Shown here: piece by piece, positions 33,828-41,766 of the stretch
Layout of the letters: each line of letters opens with the position of its first letter
Numbering within the stretch: the stretch's first letter is position 1
DNA from: Streptomyces sp. S4.7
GTDB taxonomy: Bacteria; Actinomycetota; Actinomycetes; Streptomycetales; Streptomycetaceae
Reading direction: 5' to 3'
Length of the DNA stretch: 64,000 bases
NCBI RefSeq assembly: GCF_010384365.1
Contig: NZ_CP048397.1
Location: forward strand, 4,774,001 to 4,838,000
Program-made: the position numbers and the translations under genes
Notes under the pieces: generated by a model
Seen by the model: only the letters and a program-made list of their open reading frames with translations
Databases searched by the model: none
What the model was told of the DNA's origin: nothing

Positions 33828-34823
33828 CTAGGCCGGGCTCCCGTCCTTCTCCAGGCGCGCCGGGAGATCGAACAGCGGGAACCACCGCTCGGTGTCCAGG
33901 AACGATGTGATCCCCCTGACCTTGCCCTCCTCGATCTCGATGACCATCAGCGCCCACGGTGTGAACCCTTCGCCGTCCCGCGCCGGGTGGTAGTGCGCGA
34001 ACGCGGGCGTGCCGTTGGCGACCGTCGGCACCAGCCGGGAGCCGCGGCAGACCTCGCCGACACCGAGCATCCAGCCCACGATGTCGTCGTGCCCGCGCAG
34101 CCACAGGTCGTACGGGGGCATGGAGAGCGTCGCGTCCTCATGGAGGAGCGCGGTCAGCGCCTTCATGTCATAACCCTCGAACGCGGCCACGTAACGCTCC
34201 AGGAGCGCCTTCTGCTCCTCGTCGAGCGGGTCCGAGGCGTCCGTCGAGGCCGGCCGCGACTCGGCGATCGTCGCGCGGGCCCGCTGGAGCGCGCTGTTCA
34301 CCGAGGCGACCGTCGTCTCCAGCAGCTCGGCGACCTCACTGGCCTTCCACGCCAGCACCTCGCGCAGGATCAGCACGGCACGCTGCTTCGGCGGCAGATG
34401 CTGGAGGGCGGCCACGAAGGCGAGCCGGATCGTCTCCCGCTCGACCGCCGTCTCCGCCGGGTCGACCACCGACGGCAGGACCCGGCCGTCGGGGACCGGC
34501 TCCAGCCAGGTGACCTCGGGTCGTGAGTTCAGTTTCGCCTGGGACACGGGGGTCGCCTCGTTCAGATCCATGGGCCTGGCACGCCGATTGCCCGCGTTGA
34601 GCATGTCGAGGCAGACGTTCGTCGCGATGCGGTAGAGCCACGAGCGCAGCGACGACCGGCCCTCGAACTTGTCGAAGCTCCGCCAGGCGCGGACCATCGT
34701 GTCCTGCACGGCGTCCTCGGCCTCGAAGGCCGAGCCGAGCATCCGGTAGCAGTATCCGGTCAGCTCCGTCCGGTGCTTCTCCAGCCGGGAGTCGAGATCC
34801 TGCGTCGTAGCCGTATCACTCAT
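33828..34823 (-). CDS. ECF sigma factor with SnoaL-like C-terminal domain (SigG type)
   Basis: A 331-residue extracytoplasmic-function sigma factor. Region 2 spans about residues 15-90 (LTGYCYRMLGSAFEAEDAVQDTMVRAW, RSWLYRIATNVCLDML). Region 4 spans about 130-190 (ALQHLPPKQRAVLILREVLAWKASEVAELLETT). The final 120 residues form an NTF2/SnoaL-like domain (LLERYVAAFEGYDMKALTALLHEDA, WLRGHDDI). This layout is that of the SigG-like ECF group, in which the extension replaces or complements an anti-sigma factor. No anti-sigma gene is adjacent. The ATG at 34823 is the natural start. The closest neighbours are unrelated, so the regulon cannot be guessed. Confidence 0.88.
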   Translation of the reverse strand: MSDTATTQDLDSRLEKHRTELTGYCYRMLGSAFEAEDAVQDTMVRAWRSFDKFEGRSSLRSWLYRIATNVCLDMLNAGNRRARPMDLNEATPVSQAKLNSRPEVTWLEPVPDGRVLPSVVDPAETAVERETIRLAFVAALQHLPPKQRAVLILREVLAWKASEVAELLETTVASVNSALQRARATIAESRPASTDASDPLDEEQKALLERYVAAFEGYDMKALTALLHEDATLSMPPYDLWLRGHDDIVGWMLGVGEVCRGSRLVPTVANGTPAFAHYHPARDGEGFTPWALMVIEIEEGKVRGITSFLDTERWFPLFDLPARLEKDGSPA

Positions 34824-34971
34824 CGATGGTCACCCCAGTAGCCCCCTTCGAACCCAGTCCTTCGGAAGCTACCGCAGCCCACTGACAATCGGTGCGCCAC
34901 GGCGAGAACTGCCTGGTCCGCCCAGGGGTGTGGGTCGCGGGCCGCCCCGTTCGGGGTGACCGGCACCGGTT

Positions 34972-36258
34972 CTACCGTCCGGCCGCCGCCAGGGCCCGCT
35001 CCTCCACGCGTGCGGCGTGCGTCCCGTACAGCGTCACCGATACCACCCCGAGCACCGCGAGCAGTCCGAGCCCGACCGTCGCACCCCAGCCGCCGGTGTG
35101 GAACGCCACGGCGCCCAGCGTGCCTCCGACGCTGCTGCCCACGTAGTACGCGCTCTGGTAGAGCGCCGACGCCTGTGCGCGGCCCGTCTTCGCCGTACGG
35201 CTCACCGCCGACGAGGCGACGGCGTGGCCCGCGAAGAAGCCCGCCGTGATCAGGACCAGACCGAGCAGTACGGCGGCGAGCGAGTCGGTCAGCGACAGCA
35301 GCAGACCCGCCGCCGTCGTCCCGACCGCCAGGTACAGCGCGCCGCGCCGCCCCAGCCGCTCCACCAGCTTCCCGGCCGCGGCCGAGGAGAGCGTGCCGAC
35401 CAGATAGACCAGGAAGATCGAACCGATCACGCCCTGCGGCAGGTTGAACGGGGCCTCCACGAGCCGGTATCCGATCGCCGTGTAGACCGCGCCGAAGACC
35501 GTCATGAAGAGCGCGCCGATCGCGTACAGCCTGCGCAGCAGCGGATCCGCCAGATGACGGCCCACGGTCCGCGCCAGCGCACGCGGGTCGAGCGTTCCGG
35601 GCGTGAAGTGGCGCGCCTTGGGGAGCAGTACGCGGAAGGCCACCGCGCACACCAGCGCGATCAGCCCGACCGCCGCGAGCCCGGCCCGCCAGCCCCACAG
35701 CTGACTGACCCAGCCGGCCACGATACGGCCGCTCATACCGCCGATGCTGTTGCCCGCGACGAACAGCCCGATCGCCCCGACCAGCGCCCTGGGCCGTACC
35801 TCCTCCGCGAGATACGCCATCGCGGAGGCGGGCAGCCCGGCCAGCGCCGCGCCCTGGACCGCGCGCAGCGCGATCAGCCACTCCAGATTCGGCGCGAACG
35901 GCACGAGCAGCCCGACGACCACCGCGACCGTCAGAGAGACCGTCATCAGCGTGCGCCGCCCGAAGCGCTCGGACAGCGCGCTCAGCGGCAGGACGAACAG
36001 CGCGAGCGCGCCCGTGGCCGCCGACACCGTCCAACTGGCCTGCCCGGCCGTCACGCCGAAGTCGGCGGAGACGGCGGGCAGCAGCGCCTGCGTGGAGTAG
36101 AGCAGCGCGAAGGCCGCGACCCCGGCGGCGAAGAGACCGAGGCTCATGCGCCGGTAGCCGGGCCGGCCGGGGGAGAGGGATTCGTCGGCCGGGGAGGCCG
36201 GGGGCGCGGAGGCGAGGGCACCCGTGGTGACGGGCGCCTCTGTACTGACGTAGGGCAT
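34972..36258 (-). CDS. MFS transporter
   Basis: A 428-residue major facilitator with twelve predicted membrane helices. The N-terminal 35 residues are Ala/Pro/Ser-rich and cytoplasmic. Between helices 2 and 3 lies LSALSERFGRRTLMTVSL, the motif A region, and in the second half GKLVERLGRRGALYLAVG is its repeat. It resembles inner-membrane YnfM-like exporters. The substrate is unknown; arabinose and drug efflux are common annotations. It is divergent from a LysR regulator across a 62-nt gap containing a CATGC-N7-GCATG dyad, so the regulator probably controls it. Confidence 0.88.
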   Translation of the reverse strand: MPYVSTEAPVTTGALASAPPASPADESLSPGRPGYRRMSLGLFAAGVAAFALLYSTQALLPAVSADFGVTAGQASWTVSAATGALALFVLPLSALSERFGRRTLMTVSLTVAVVVGLLVPFAPNLEWLIALRAVQGAALAGLPASAMAYLAEEVRPRALVGAIGLFVAGNSIGGMSGRIVAGWVSQLWGWRAGLAAVGLIALVCAVAFRVLLPKARHFTPGTLDPRALARTVGRHLADPLLRRLYAIGALFMTVFGAVYTAIGYRLVEAPFNLPQGVIGSIFLVYLVGTLSSAAAGKLVERLGRRGALYLAVGTTAAGLLLSLTDSLAAVLLGLVLITAGFFAGHAVASSAVSRTAKTGRAQASALYQSAYYVGSSVGGTLGAVAFHTGGWGATVGLGLLAVLGVVSVTLYGTHAARVEERALAAAGR

Positions 36259-36283
36259 ACGACGAACGTACGGACACCCATCT

Positions 36284-36300
36284 CATGCGTCCAATGCATG
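36284..36300. promoter_or_regulatory. Candidate LysR operator between MFS and LysR genes
   Basis: CATGC (36284-36288) and GCATG (36296-36300) form a dyad with a 7-nt spacer, between the divergent MFS start (36258) and LysR start (36321). Position and symmetry fit a LysR-type box controlling both genes. No binding evidence is available. Confidence 0.45.
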
Positions 36301-36320
36301 GAATCGTCATAATCGTTCCC

Positions 36321-37355
36321 ATGGTGCATCAACGCAGGCCCGGGCCCCGGCTGTCATCAAGCAGTTACGCACAAGACATCGCCCCGTCGATCCCGGCCGC
36401 CGCCGCACCGTCGGCCGCGGCGTCGAACGCGCCGCCCACCCGTCTCGACCCCGAGTCCTGGTCCGCGCTGCTGGCCCCCCGACTGGCCCAGTTCGCGGGC
36501 GTCGCGCGCCACGAACACGTCACCCGTGCCGCACAGGACATGAACGTCCCGCAGTCCACGCTCTCGCGCGCGATGGTCCGCCTCGAACAGGACCTGGGTG
36601 TCGCGCTGTTCGCCCGCAAGGGCCGTACCGTCTCGCTCACCCCCGCCGGCCGCGCCTTCCTCACCTCCGTGGAAGGCGCGCTCGCCGAGGTGGAGAGGGC
36701 GGCCGAGGCGGTACGGGCCGACGCCGACCCCGCGTCCGGCAAGGTCGCCTTCGGCTTCCTGCACACGATGGGTTCGGAGACCGTGCCCGAACTGATCCGC
36801 GCCTTCCGCGCCGACCATCCGCGCATCCGCTTCCAACTCGTCCAGAACTACGGCGAGGCGATGCTCGAACGCCTGCGCGCGGGCGACCTGGACCTCTGCC
36901 TCACCTCGCCGGTCCCCGAGGCCCCCGACCTGGTCGCCCGCCGCCTGGACGAACAGCGGCTGCGCCTCGTGGTCCCCGACGACCACCGGCTGGCCGGCCG
37001 CCGACGCATCCGTCTCGCCGAGGCGGCCGACGAGACGTTCGTGACCCTCGAACCGGGCTACGGGCTGCGCCGGATCACCGACGATCTCTGCGAGGTGGCC
37101 GGGTTCCGGCCACGAATCGCCTTCGAGGGCGAGGAGGCCGAGACCCTGCGCGGCCTGGTCGCGGCCGGCCTCGGGGTCGCCCTGCTGCCGCCCCCGGCGG
37201 TGGCCCGCCCCGGCGTCGTGGAACTGACGGTCACCGCGCCCCGCGCCGTGCGCGAGGTCGGCGTCGCCTGGCTCGACGGCCACCCCGACACCCCGCCGGT
37301 GGCGGCCTTCAAACGCTTCCTGCTCTCCCGCCGGGGCCATCTGCTGCCCGGCTGA
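36321..37355 (+). CDS. LysR-family transcriptional regulator
   Basis: A 344-residue regulator. After a Pro/Ala/Ser-rich N-terminus of about 45 residues comes the winged helix (LAPRLAQFAGVARHEHVTRAAQDMNVPQSTLSRAMVRLEQDLG, quoted only in part: VTRAAQDMNVPQSTLSRAM). The effector-binding domain begins at about residue 140 (GKVAFGFLHTMGSETVPELI) and has RRLDEQRLRLVVPDDHRLAG. The ATG at 36321 is chosen; the frame is open to 36285, but that start would lie inside the operator. It controls itself and the divergent MFS gene, judged by arrangement. A transposon-like repeat begins 24 nt after the stop. Confidence 0.87.
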   Translation: MVHQRRPGPRLSSSSYAQDIAPSIPAAAAPSAAASNAPPTRLDPESWSALLAPRLAQFAGVARHEHVTRAAQDMNVPQSTLSRAMVRLEQDLGVALFARKGRTVSLTPAGRAFLTSVEGALAEVERAAEAVRADADPASGKVAFGFLHTMGSETVPELIRAFRADHPRIRFQLVQNYGEAMLERLRAGDLDLCLTSPVPEAPDLVARRLDEQRLRLVVPDDHRLAGRRRIRLAEAADETFVTLEPGYGLRRITDDLCEVAGFRPRIAFEGEEAETLRGLVAAGLGVALLPPPAVARPGVVELTVTAPRAVREVGVAWLDGHPDTPPVAAFKRFLLSRRGHLLPG

Positions 37356-37379
37356 CCCCGGTCGACGCCCCTGGGGCCG

Positions 37380-37491
37380 GTCTTCACACTGGCGTCGTCC
37401 GCCCGCGGGGCGGGGCTCACGGCGTCCGGTGCGTGCGATCGCAAGACGGAGGACCGCTCTCGTACTGGGCGTTCTCGAAGACAGGACCTAA
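37380..37491. repeat. MITE-like dispersed repeat, copy 1
   Basis: About 112 nt. Bases 37380-37453 match 59888-59961 at about 71 of 74 positions. The right end CGAAGACAGGACCTA is roughly the inverse of the other copy's left end. It appears internally deleted relative to copy 2. The right edge supplies the TAG stop (37488-37490) of the downstream hydrolase gene. Confidence 0.75.
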
Positions 37492-38306
37492 GGCCGCAAC
37501 GACCGCCCGAAGCCCGCCGCGAGCGGCATCCGCAGGCCCAGCGGCGGCGGCGCGGCCAGCGCGTCGGCCACGGGCCGTGAGTACGTGCGCGAGAGCAGTG
37601 CCCCCAGGACGAAGTCCCGGGCCAGCGCCAGGACTTCACTGTGGTGCTGGCGCAGCGCGTGGCCGTCAGAGTGGACCTCGAAGCGGCAGGTGTGCCGGTT
37701 CGCCCTCCGGGCGCGCTCCGCGAGCCGGAGCGACAACTCGGGGTCGCTGCGCTCGTCGTTGGTGCCGTGCACGATCAGCACCTGCCTGCCCGCGAGCTGG
37801 GTCACCGGCTCCGGCTCCGCACCCGCCGCCTCGTCCGGCAGCCAGGGCGCCATCGCCAGCACCGAGCTGACGGCCGGATGCCCGGCGGCCCGCAGCGCGG
37901 CCCGCCCGCCCATACCGTGCCCGGCCAGACAGACCGGTACGTCGCCGTAGCGCCGTACGACCTCCGCCGCCGCCCACCCCGCGTCCGCCGAGAGCTGCGC
38001 GTCGGCGCCGTTCCAGCCGCGCGAGCGGTAGCGGACCATGTGCACCAGCAGCCCCTCGGCGGCGCCCGCGCGGGCCAGTGTCCGCGCCAGCGGCAGCATC
38101 GACGCGTAGGCGACGGTGGAGGGCCCGCGGGCGGAGACCGGCTCGCCCGGCGGCAGTACGAGAACGACCCCTCCCACCTCCGGCGGCGAGGTCGGAGCGG
38201 AGACCGCCCGCCCCAGCCGCGCCTGTGCCTCACCACGACGTCCGCGCACCCCAGCGCCGCGGCCCGGCGCGCGCCCGCCCGGGCCGGGAACTGCCTGCTG
38301 TCCCAT
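37488..38306 (-). CDS. Alpha/beta hydrolase-like protein lacking the nucleophile
   Basis: A 272-residue protein with an alpha/beta-hydrolase core: GVVLVLPPGEPVS, YRSRGWNGADAQLS, then the nucleophile elbow CLAGHGMGGRAALRAAGH. The family motif is G-x-S-x-G; here the Ser is Gly (GGT codon read directly), so hydrolysis by the usual triad is not expected. The acid (HGTNDERSDPEL) and His (HSDGHALRQHH) regions remain. It may be a non-catalytic or differently acting relative of dienelactone hydrolases. The ATG at 38306 is uncertain because the first 40 residues are Arg/Gly-rich; a GTG further in is possible. The stop lies within a dispersed repeat, so the C-terminus may be altered. Confidence 0.7.
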   Translation of the reverse strand: MGQQAVPGPGGRAPGRGAGVRGRRGEAQARLGRAVSAPTSPPEVGGVVLVLPPGEPVSARGPSTVAYASMLPLARTLARAGAAEGLLVHMVRYRSRGWNGADAQLSADAGWAAAEVVRRYGDVPVCLAGHGMGGRAALRAAGHPAVSSVLAMAPWLPDEAAGAEPEPVTQLAGRQVLIVHGTNDERSDPELSLRLAERARRANRHTCRFEVHSDGHALRQHHSEVLALARDFVLGALLSRTYSRPVADALAAPPPLGLRMPLAAGFGRSLRP

Positions 38307-38381
38307 AGCAGAACAGTCTCAGAAGGTGAGGTGTACGCCACCCGTACGCACGGTCACTGTTACGTATCGGCGAGAGGCGAT

Positions 38382-38393
38382 CTACGCGCGTAG
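38382..38393. promoter_or_regulatory. Nucleoside-regulon operator, upstream of adenosine deaminase
   Basis: CTACGCGCGTAG is a perfect 12-bp palindrome preceded by AT, 16 nt before the ATG at 38410. Its right half overlaps TAGGCT/TATAAG, a plausible -10 region, so binding would block transcription. Confidence 0.8.
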
Positions 38394-38409
38394 GCTATAA
38401 GGTGCGCAG

Positions 38410-39555
38410 ATGACGAGCCAGACCTACCGACCTCCTACGGCCGACCAGATCCGCCGCGCCCCCAAGGTGCTCCTCCACGACCATCTCGACGGGGGCCTGC
38501 GCCCCGGCACGATCGTCGAACTCGCCCGTGCGACGGGCTACGAGGGACTTCCCGAGACCGAGCCCGACAAGCTCGGCCTCTGGTTCCGCGAGGCGGCCGA
38601 CTCGGGCTCGCTGGAACGGTATCTGGAGACCTTCGCGCACACCTGCGCCGTCATGCAGACCCGCGACGCGCTGTTCCGGGTCGCCGCGGAGTGCGCCGAG
38701 GACCTGGCGCTGGACGGTGTCGTCTACGCGGAGGTGCGGTACGCCCCCGAGCAGCACCTGGAGGGCGGCCTCAGCCTCGAAGAGGTCGTGGAGGCCGTCA
38801 ACGAGGGCTTCGAGGAGGGTGAGCGCCGTGCCCGTCAGGCGGGCCGCCGGATCCGTGTCGGCGCCCTGCTGACCGCGATGCGGCACGCGGCCCGCGCCCT
38901 GGAGATCGCCGAACTCGCCAACCGCTACCGGGACTCGGGCGTCGTCGGCTTCGACATCGCCGGCGCGGAGGCGGGCTTCCCGCCCACCCGTCACCTCGAC
39001 GCGTTCGAGTTCCTGAAGCGCGAGAACAACCACTTCACCATCCACGCGGGCGAGGCGTTCGGCCTCCCGTCGATCTGGCAGGCCCTCCAGTGGTGCGGCG
39101 CCGACCGGCTCGGCCACGGCGTGCGCATCATCGACGACATCGAGGTCGCCGACGACGGCTCGGTGACACTGGGCCGCCTCGCCTCCTACGTACGCGACAA
39201 GCGCATCCCGCTGGAACTCTGCCCGAGCTCCAACCTCCAGACGGGCGCCGCCGCCTCGATCGCGGAACACCCCATCGGGCTGCTGCGCAAACTGCATTTC
39301 CGGGCGACCGTGAACACGGACAACCGGCTCATGAGCGGTACGAGCATGAGCCGTGAATTCGAGCTGCTGACCGAGGCGTTCGACTACACGCTCGACGACA
39401 TGCAGTGGTTCTCGGTCAATGCGATGAAATCAGCATTCATTCCTTTCGATGAACGACTGGCCATGATCAACGACGTGATCAAGCCCGGATACGCCGAGTT
39501 GAAATCCGAATGGCTGTTCAAGCAGACCGCCACGACCAGCGAGTCTCAGGGCTGA
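38410..39555 (+). CDS. add: Adenosine deaminase
   Basis: A 381-residue zinc metalloenzyme converting adenosine and deoxyadenosine to inosine and deoxyinosine. Zinc ligands are in LLHDHLDGGLRP (residues about 22-30), HAGEAFG with the catalytic Glu at about 218, DRLGHGVRII, and TVNTDNRLMSG with the metal Asp. TDNR instead of TDDP is typical of actinobacterial forms. The length is at the upper end for bacterial enzymes. ATG 38410 has AAGG 7 nt upstream. It is transcribed alone, with the palindromic operator over its promoter and a strong hairpin after the stop. Inosine made here feeds the PNP encoded at 55548. Confidence 0.95.
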   Translation: MTSQTYRPPTADQIRRAPKVLLHDHLDGGLRPGTIVELARATGYEGLPETEPDKLGLWFREAADSGSLERYLETFAHTCAVMQTRDALFRVAAECAEDLALDGVVYAEVRYAPEQHLEGGLSLEEVVEAVNEGFEEGERRARQAGRRIRVGALLTAMRHAARALEIAELANRYRDSGVVGFDIAGAEAGFPPTRHLDAFEFLKRENNHFTIHAGEAFGLPSIWQALQWCGADRLGHGVRIIDDIEVADDGSVTLGRLASYVRDKRIPLELCPSSNLQTGAAASIAEHPIGLLRKLHFRATVNTDNRLMSGTSMSREFELLTEAFDYTLDDMQWFSVNAMKSAFIPFDERLAMINDVIKPGYAELKSEWLFKQTATTSESQG

Positions 39556-39576
39556 GTAGGACGATCACTGCTCCGG

Positions 39577-39612
39577 GGAAGCGGGCCGGGACACACCCTC
39601 CGGCTCGCTTCC
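39577..39612 (+). terminator. Terminator after adenosine deaminase gene
   Basis: GGAAGCGGGCCGG (39577-39589) pairs with CCGGCTCGCTTCC (39600-39612), with one G-U pair and a 10-nt loop. It is followed by GGGTGTTT, the nearest thing to a U-tract here. Confidence 0.85.
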
Positions 39613-39693
39613 GGGTGTTTGCGGGCGATACGCGGCGATGACTAACTTGCAGGGCCGCTCGAATTCCCCATTCCCCAAGGGACGTAACTCCTC

Positions 39694-40023
39694 ATGAAGC
39701 AGACCGCCGCCAAGACCCTCGGCGTCGCCGCCCTCGGTGCCGCCTTCGCCGCCGCCGCAGCAGGCAGCGCGTCCGCCGCGCCCACCGCTCCGGACGCCGG
39801 CGGCGCTCTCGACAGCGTCACCAAGAACCTGCCGACCGAAGGTCTGACCAAGGGCCTTCCCAACGGGACCTCCGAGGGCCTGACCGCCGCGCAGGACGCG
39901 GTCGGCAGCGGCGTCGGCACGGTCCGGCAGGTCGCCCCCACGGCGCTGTCCGCCGTCACGACCGCCAACCCCCTCACGGGCCTGCTGGGCGGTCTCCCGG
40001 TCGGCACGCTGCCGGTGGGCTGA
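39694..40023 (+). CDS. Small secreted Ala/Gly-rich protein
   Basis: A 109-residue protein. The N-terminus KQTAAKTLGVAALGAAFAAAAAGSASAAP is a standard Sec signal peptide (cleavage near residue 29; only part of it is quoted in sequence terms). The mature 80 residues are Thr/Gly/Leu-rich with GALDSVTKNLPTEGLTKGLP and NPLTGLLGGLPVGTLPVG. It resembles other small Streptomyces secreted proteins with repeated GLP/PLTGLLGG, including the one at 46065 in this window. No enzyme motif or Cys is seen. A wall-associated structural role is possible but unproven. A perfect 18-bp hairpin follows. Confidence 0.75.
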   Translation: MKQTAAKTLGVAALGAAFAAAAAGSASAAPTAPDAGGALDSVTKNLPTEGLTKGLPNGTSEGLTAAQDAVGSGVGTVRQVAPTALSAVTTANPLTGLLGGLPVGTLPVG

Positions 40024-40069
40024 CCCGCTGCCCGCCGTCGATCACCGGGCCGGCCACGTGTTGTGCCAT

Positions 40070-40108
40070 CGACCGCCGGGCGGGCTCATCGAGCCCGCCC
40101 GGCGGTCG
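40070..40108. terminator. Perfect 18-bp bidirectional terminator
   Basis: Bases 40070-40087 and 40091-40108 are perfect reverse complements around an ATC loop. It separates the secreted-protein gene from the convergent PspC-like gene and can terminate both. Confidence 0.9.
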
Positions 40109-40114
40109 AGTCGC

Positions 40115-40318
40115 CTACCAAGCCGTCTCCGCCGCGCGCTTCTCGCTCGGCAGGAACACCCACAGCGCGAGGTAGAGCAGGAACTGCGGGCCGGGCAGCA
40201 GGCACGAGGCCAGGAAGATCACACGCATCGTGTTCGCGGAGGTGCCGAAGCGTCGTGCCAGCGCCGCGCACACTCCACCGATCATGCGTCCCTGACTCGG
40301 GCGGGCAATCGCGGACAT
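40115..40318 (-). CDS. PspC-domain small membrane protein
   Basis: A 67-residue protein with the PspC core: GRMIGGVCAALARRFGTSANTMRVIFLASCLL, then a membrane helix near residues 40-60 (GPQFLLYLALWVFLP) and a charged end. PspC proteins sense or respond to envelope stress, classically with PspA. The ATG at 40318 is the only sensible start. It is monocistronic between the VanZ gene (91 nt upstream) and the bidirectional terminator. Confidence 0.88.
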   Translation of the reverse strand: MSAIARPSQGRMIGGVCAALARRFGTSANTMRVIFLASCLLPGPQFLLYLALWVFLPSEKRAAETAW

Positions 40319-40409
40319 GATGGGCTCCTTCGCGAGTCCGTCGCGGGAGCCTCTCGTCGTGCTCCCGATGACTCAATGGTGGCCCGGAACGGCAGGACAA
40401 AGCGTCGCT

Positions 40410-41069
40410 CTACGGGGCGATGCCGACCCTGGTAATCGTCGGGGTCGCCCCCTGAGGCCCCTGAGGAGCCTTTTCCCGCAGGGCGCGCGGTGGCTCGGCA
40501 CCCGTCCCGCGCGGTGCCGGCGACGGCGCCGTCCGCCGTCCCCGTCCGCGCCGACGCCGCAGCCGCGCCCGCCCCGCCGGGACGAACAGCAGATGCGCGA
40601 CGCCCACCCCGGCCGTGTTGAGCAGCAGCGAGTCCACGTCGACTACCTGTCCGGGGATCCCGGTCTGGAGCAGTTCGATCCCCAGCGAGACGAACGCCCC
40701 GGCCGCCATCGTGCGGGCCAGCGAGGCCAGCGGGGAGACGGTCAGCTTGCCGCCCGCCATGGGGAGGAGAACCCCGAGGGGGGCCAGCAGCAGAAGCCCT
40801 TCGCCGATCCGGCGGACAGCCTGGAGCGGACCGAGGGCGAGATCGGCCTTGATACCCGCGAGCGGCTCGAAGTTCGCCGCCGTCATCCACACCACGTCCA
40901 GCGGGCGCAACGTCAGCCACGCGACGAGCAGCAGATGCACGAGGAGGAGGACGACCCCCGCCACGCGGAAACGGAAAGCGGCACTGCCGCCCGAACCTTG
41001 GCGCTGCACGAACCCCAAGACGCGGCCACCGCCGGGAACGGTTCCGGAGAGTTCCAAATGGAGGGCCAC
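40410..41069 (-). CDS. VanZ-family membrane protein
   Basis: A 219-residue protein. Four membrane helices are visible at about 35-55, 90-110, 120-140 and 145-170, including EGLLLLAPLGVLLPM, SLGIELLQTGIPGQVVDVDSLLLNTAG (the VanZ signature, quoted in part). VanZ of enterococci gives low-level teicoplanin resistance; most actinobacterial members have no known role. The C-terminal 45 residues are Arg/Pro-rich, polar and cytoplasmic. GTG 41069 is the start. It sits downstream of the AfsQ operon on the same strand (77-nt gap), so it may be read through from it. Confidence 0.85.
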   Translation of the reverse strand: MALHLELSGTVPGGGRVLGFVQRQGSGGSAAFRFRVAGVVLLLVHLLLVAWLTLRPLDVVWMTAANFEPLAGIKADLALGPLQAVRRIGEGLLLLAPLGVLLPMAGGKLTVSPLASLARTMAAGAFVSLGIELLQTGIPGQVVDVDSLLLNTAGVGVAHLLFVPAGRARLRRRRGRGRRTAPSPAPRGTGAEPPRALREKAPQGPQGATPTITRVGIAP

Positions 41070-41145
41070 GTGAGACGGGGGTCACCCGGAAGGAGCCGGC
41101 CGGCCCCCCGCACCGGGCGCGTCCTGCCCCGCCGGGCCCGCCTCC

Positions 41146-41766
41146 TCAGGAAGCGGACGGCAGCGGACCCGTCGTGGGCAGAGCCGACTCGGGGCTCCGC
41201 TTGGTGTCGTCGTCGCACCGGTACCCGCGCGCGCCGTACGCCCCCGGCCCGCCCAGCACCACCGAACCGTCCGTCGCCGCGCCCTCGATGAGCGTGCACA
41301 CGATCTGCGCCAGCGCGGCCGTCGGCAGGTCCTCCGGCTGGCGGTTCAGCCGCAGCGTCCCCAGAGGATCGCCCGCGCGCGCCCCGGCGACCGTCAGGGG
41401 CCCGCGTACGTACGACTCGAAGCCCGCGTCCCGCTCCGGGGAGGACGGCTCCTCCGCCAGCTCGTCCAGGAGCGCCTGCGCCACCTGTACGCGGTCGCCG
41501 AGCGCCTTCTCGGCCGGGATGGACGCCGCTCGCTCCACCGGCGCCAGCTCCGAGGCGCACACCAGATAGACCCTGACCGCCACCCCCGGCTGCGCCTGGG
41601 TGGTCAGATTCCCCTCCGACACCTCGCACGGCACCCGTGAGGGCGCGGCGCCCGCGTTCACCGGCACCGTCGTCGTCCTGATCCCGCAGCCCGTCGCGAG
41701 CCCCGCCAGCGCGAGCGTGCCCGCGAGTACGGCGAGGGACCGGCCGACCGGTGTTCCGGACCTCAC
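41146..41766 (-). CDS. Lipoprotein downstream of afsQ2
   Basis: A 206-residue lipoprotein. The signal LAVLAGTLALAGLATGC places the lipid Cys at residue 27. The mature part has the GerMN-like shape of Streptomyces lipoproteins: VRVYLVCASELAPVERA, VAQALLDELAEEPSSPER, and a late Cys pair (IVCTLIE, YRCDDD) that may form a disulfide. In S. coelicolor a lipoprotein gene lies beside afsQ1/afsQ2, and a similar role as accessory sensor is conceivable. The GTG at 41766 overlaps the kinase stop (GTGA), so it is coupled to afsQ2. Confidence 0.85.
   Translation of the reverse strand: MRSGTPVGRSLAVLAGTLALAGLATGCGIRTTTVPVNAGAAPSRVPCEVSEGNLTTQAQPGVAVRVYLVCASELAPVERAASIPAEKALGDRVQVAQALLDELAEEPSSPERDAGFESYVRGPLTVAGARAGDPLGTLRLNRQPEDLPTAALAQIVCTLIEGAATDGSVVLGGPGAYGARGYRCDDDTKRSPESALPTTGPLPSAS

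Noticed and set aside
37058..37639. Small minus-strand open frames shared with 58750-59967
   Set aside because: They share protein words only because both cross the same MITE-like repeat; not genes.
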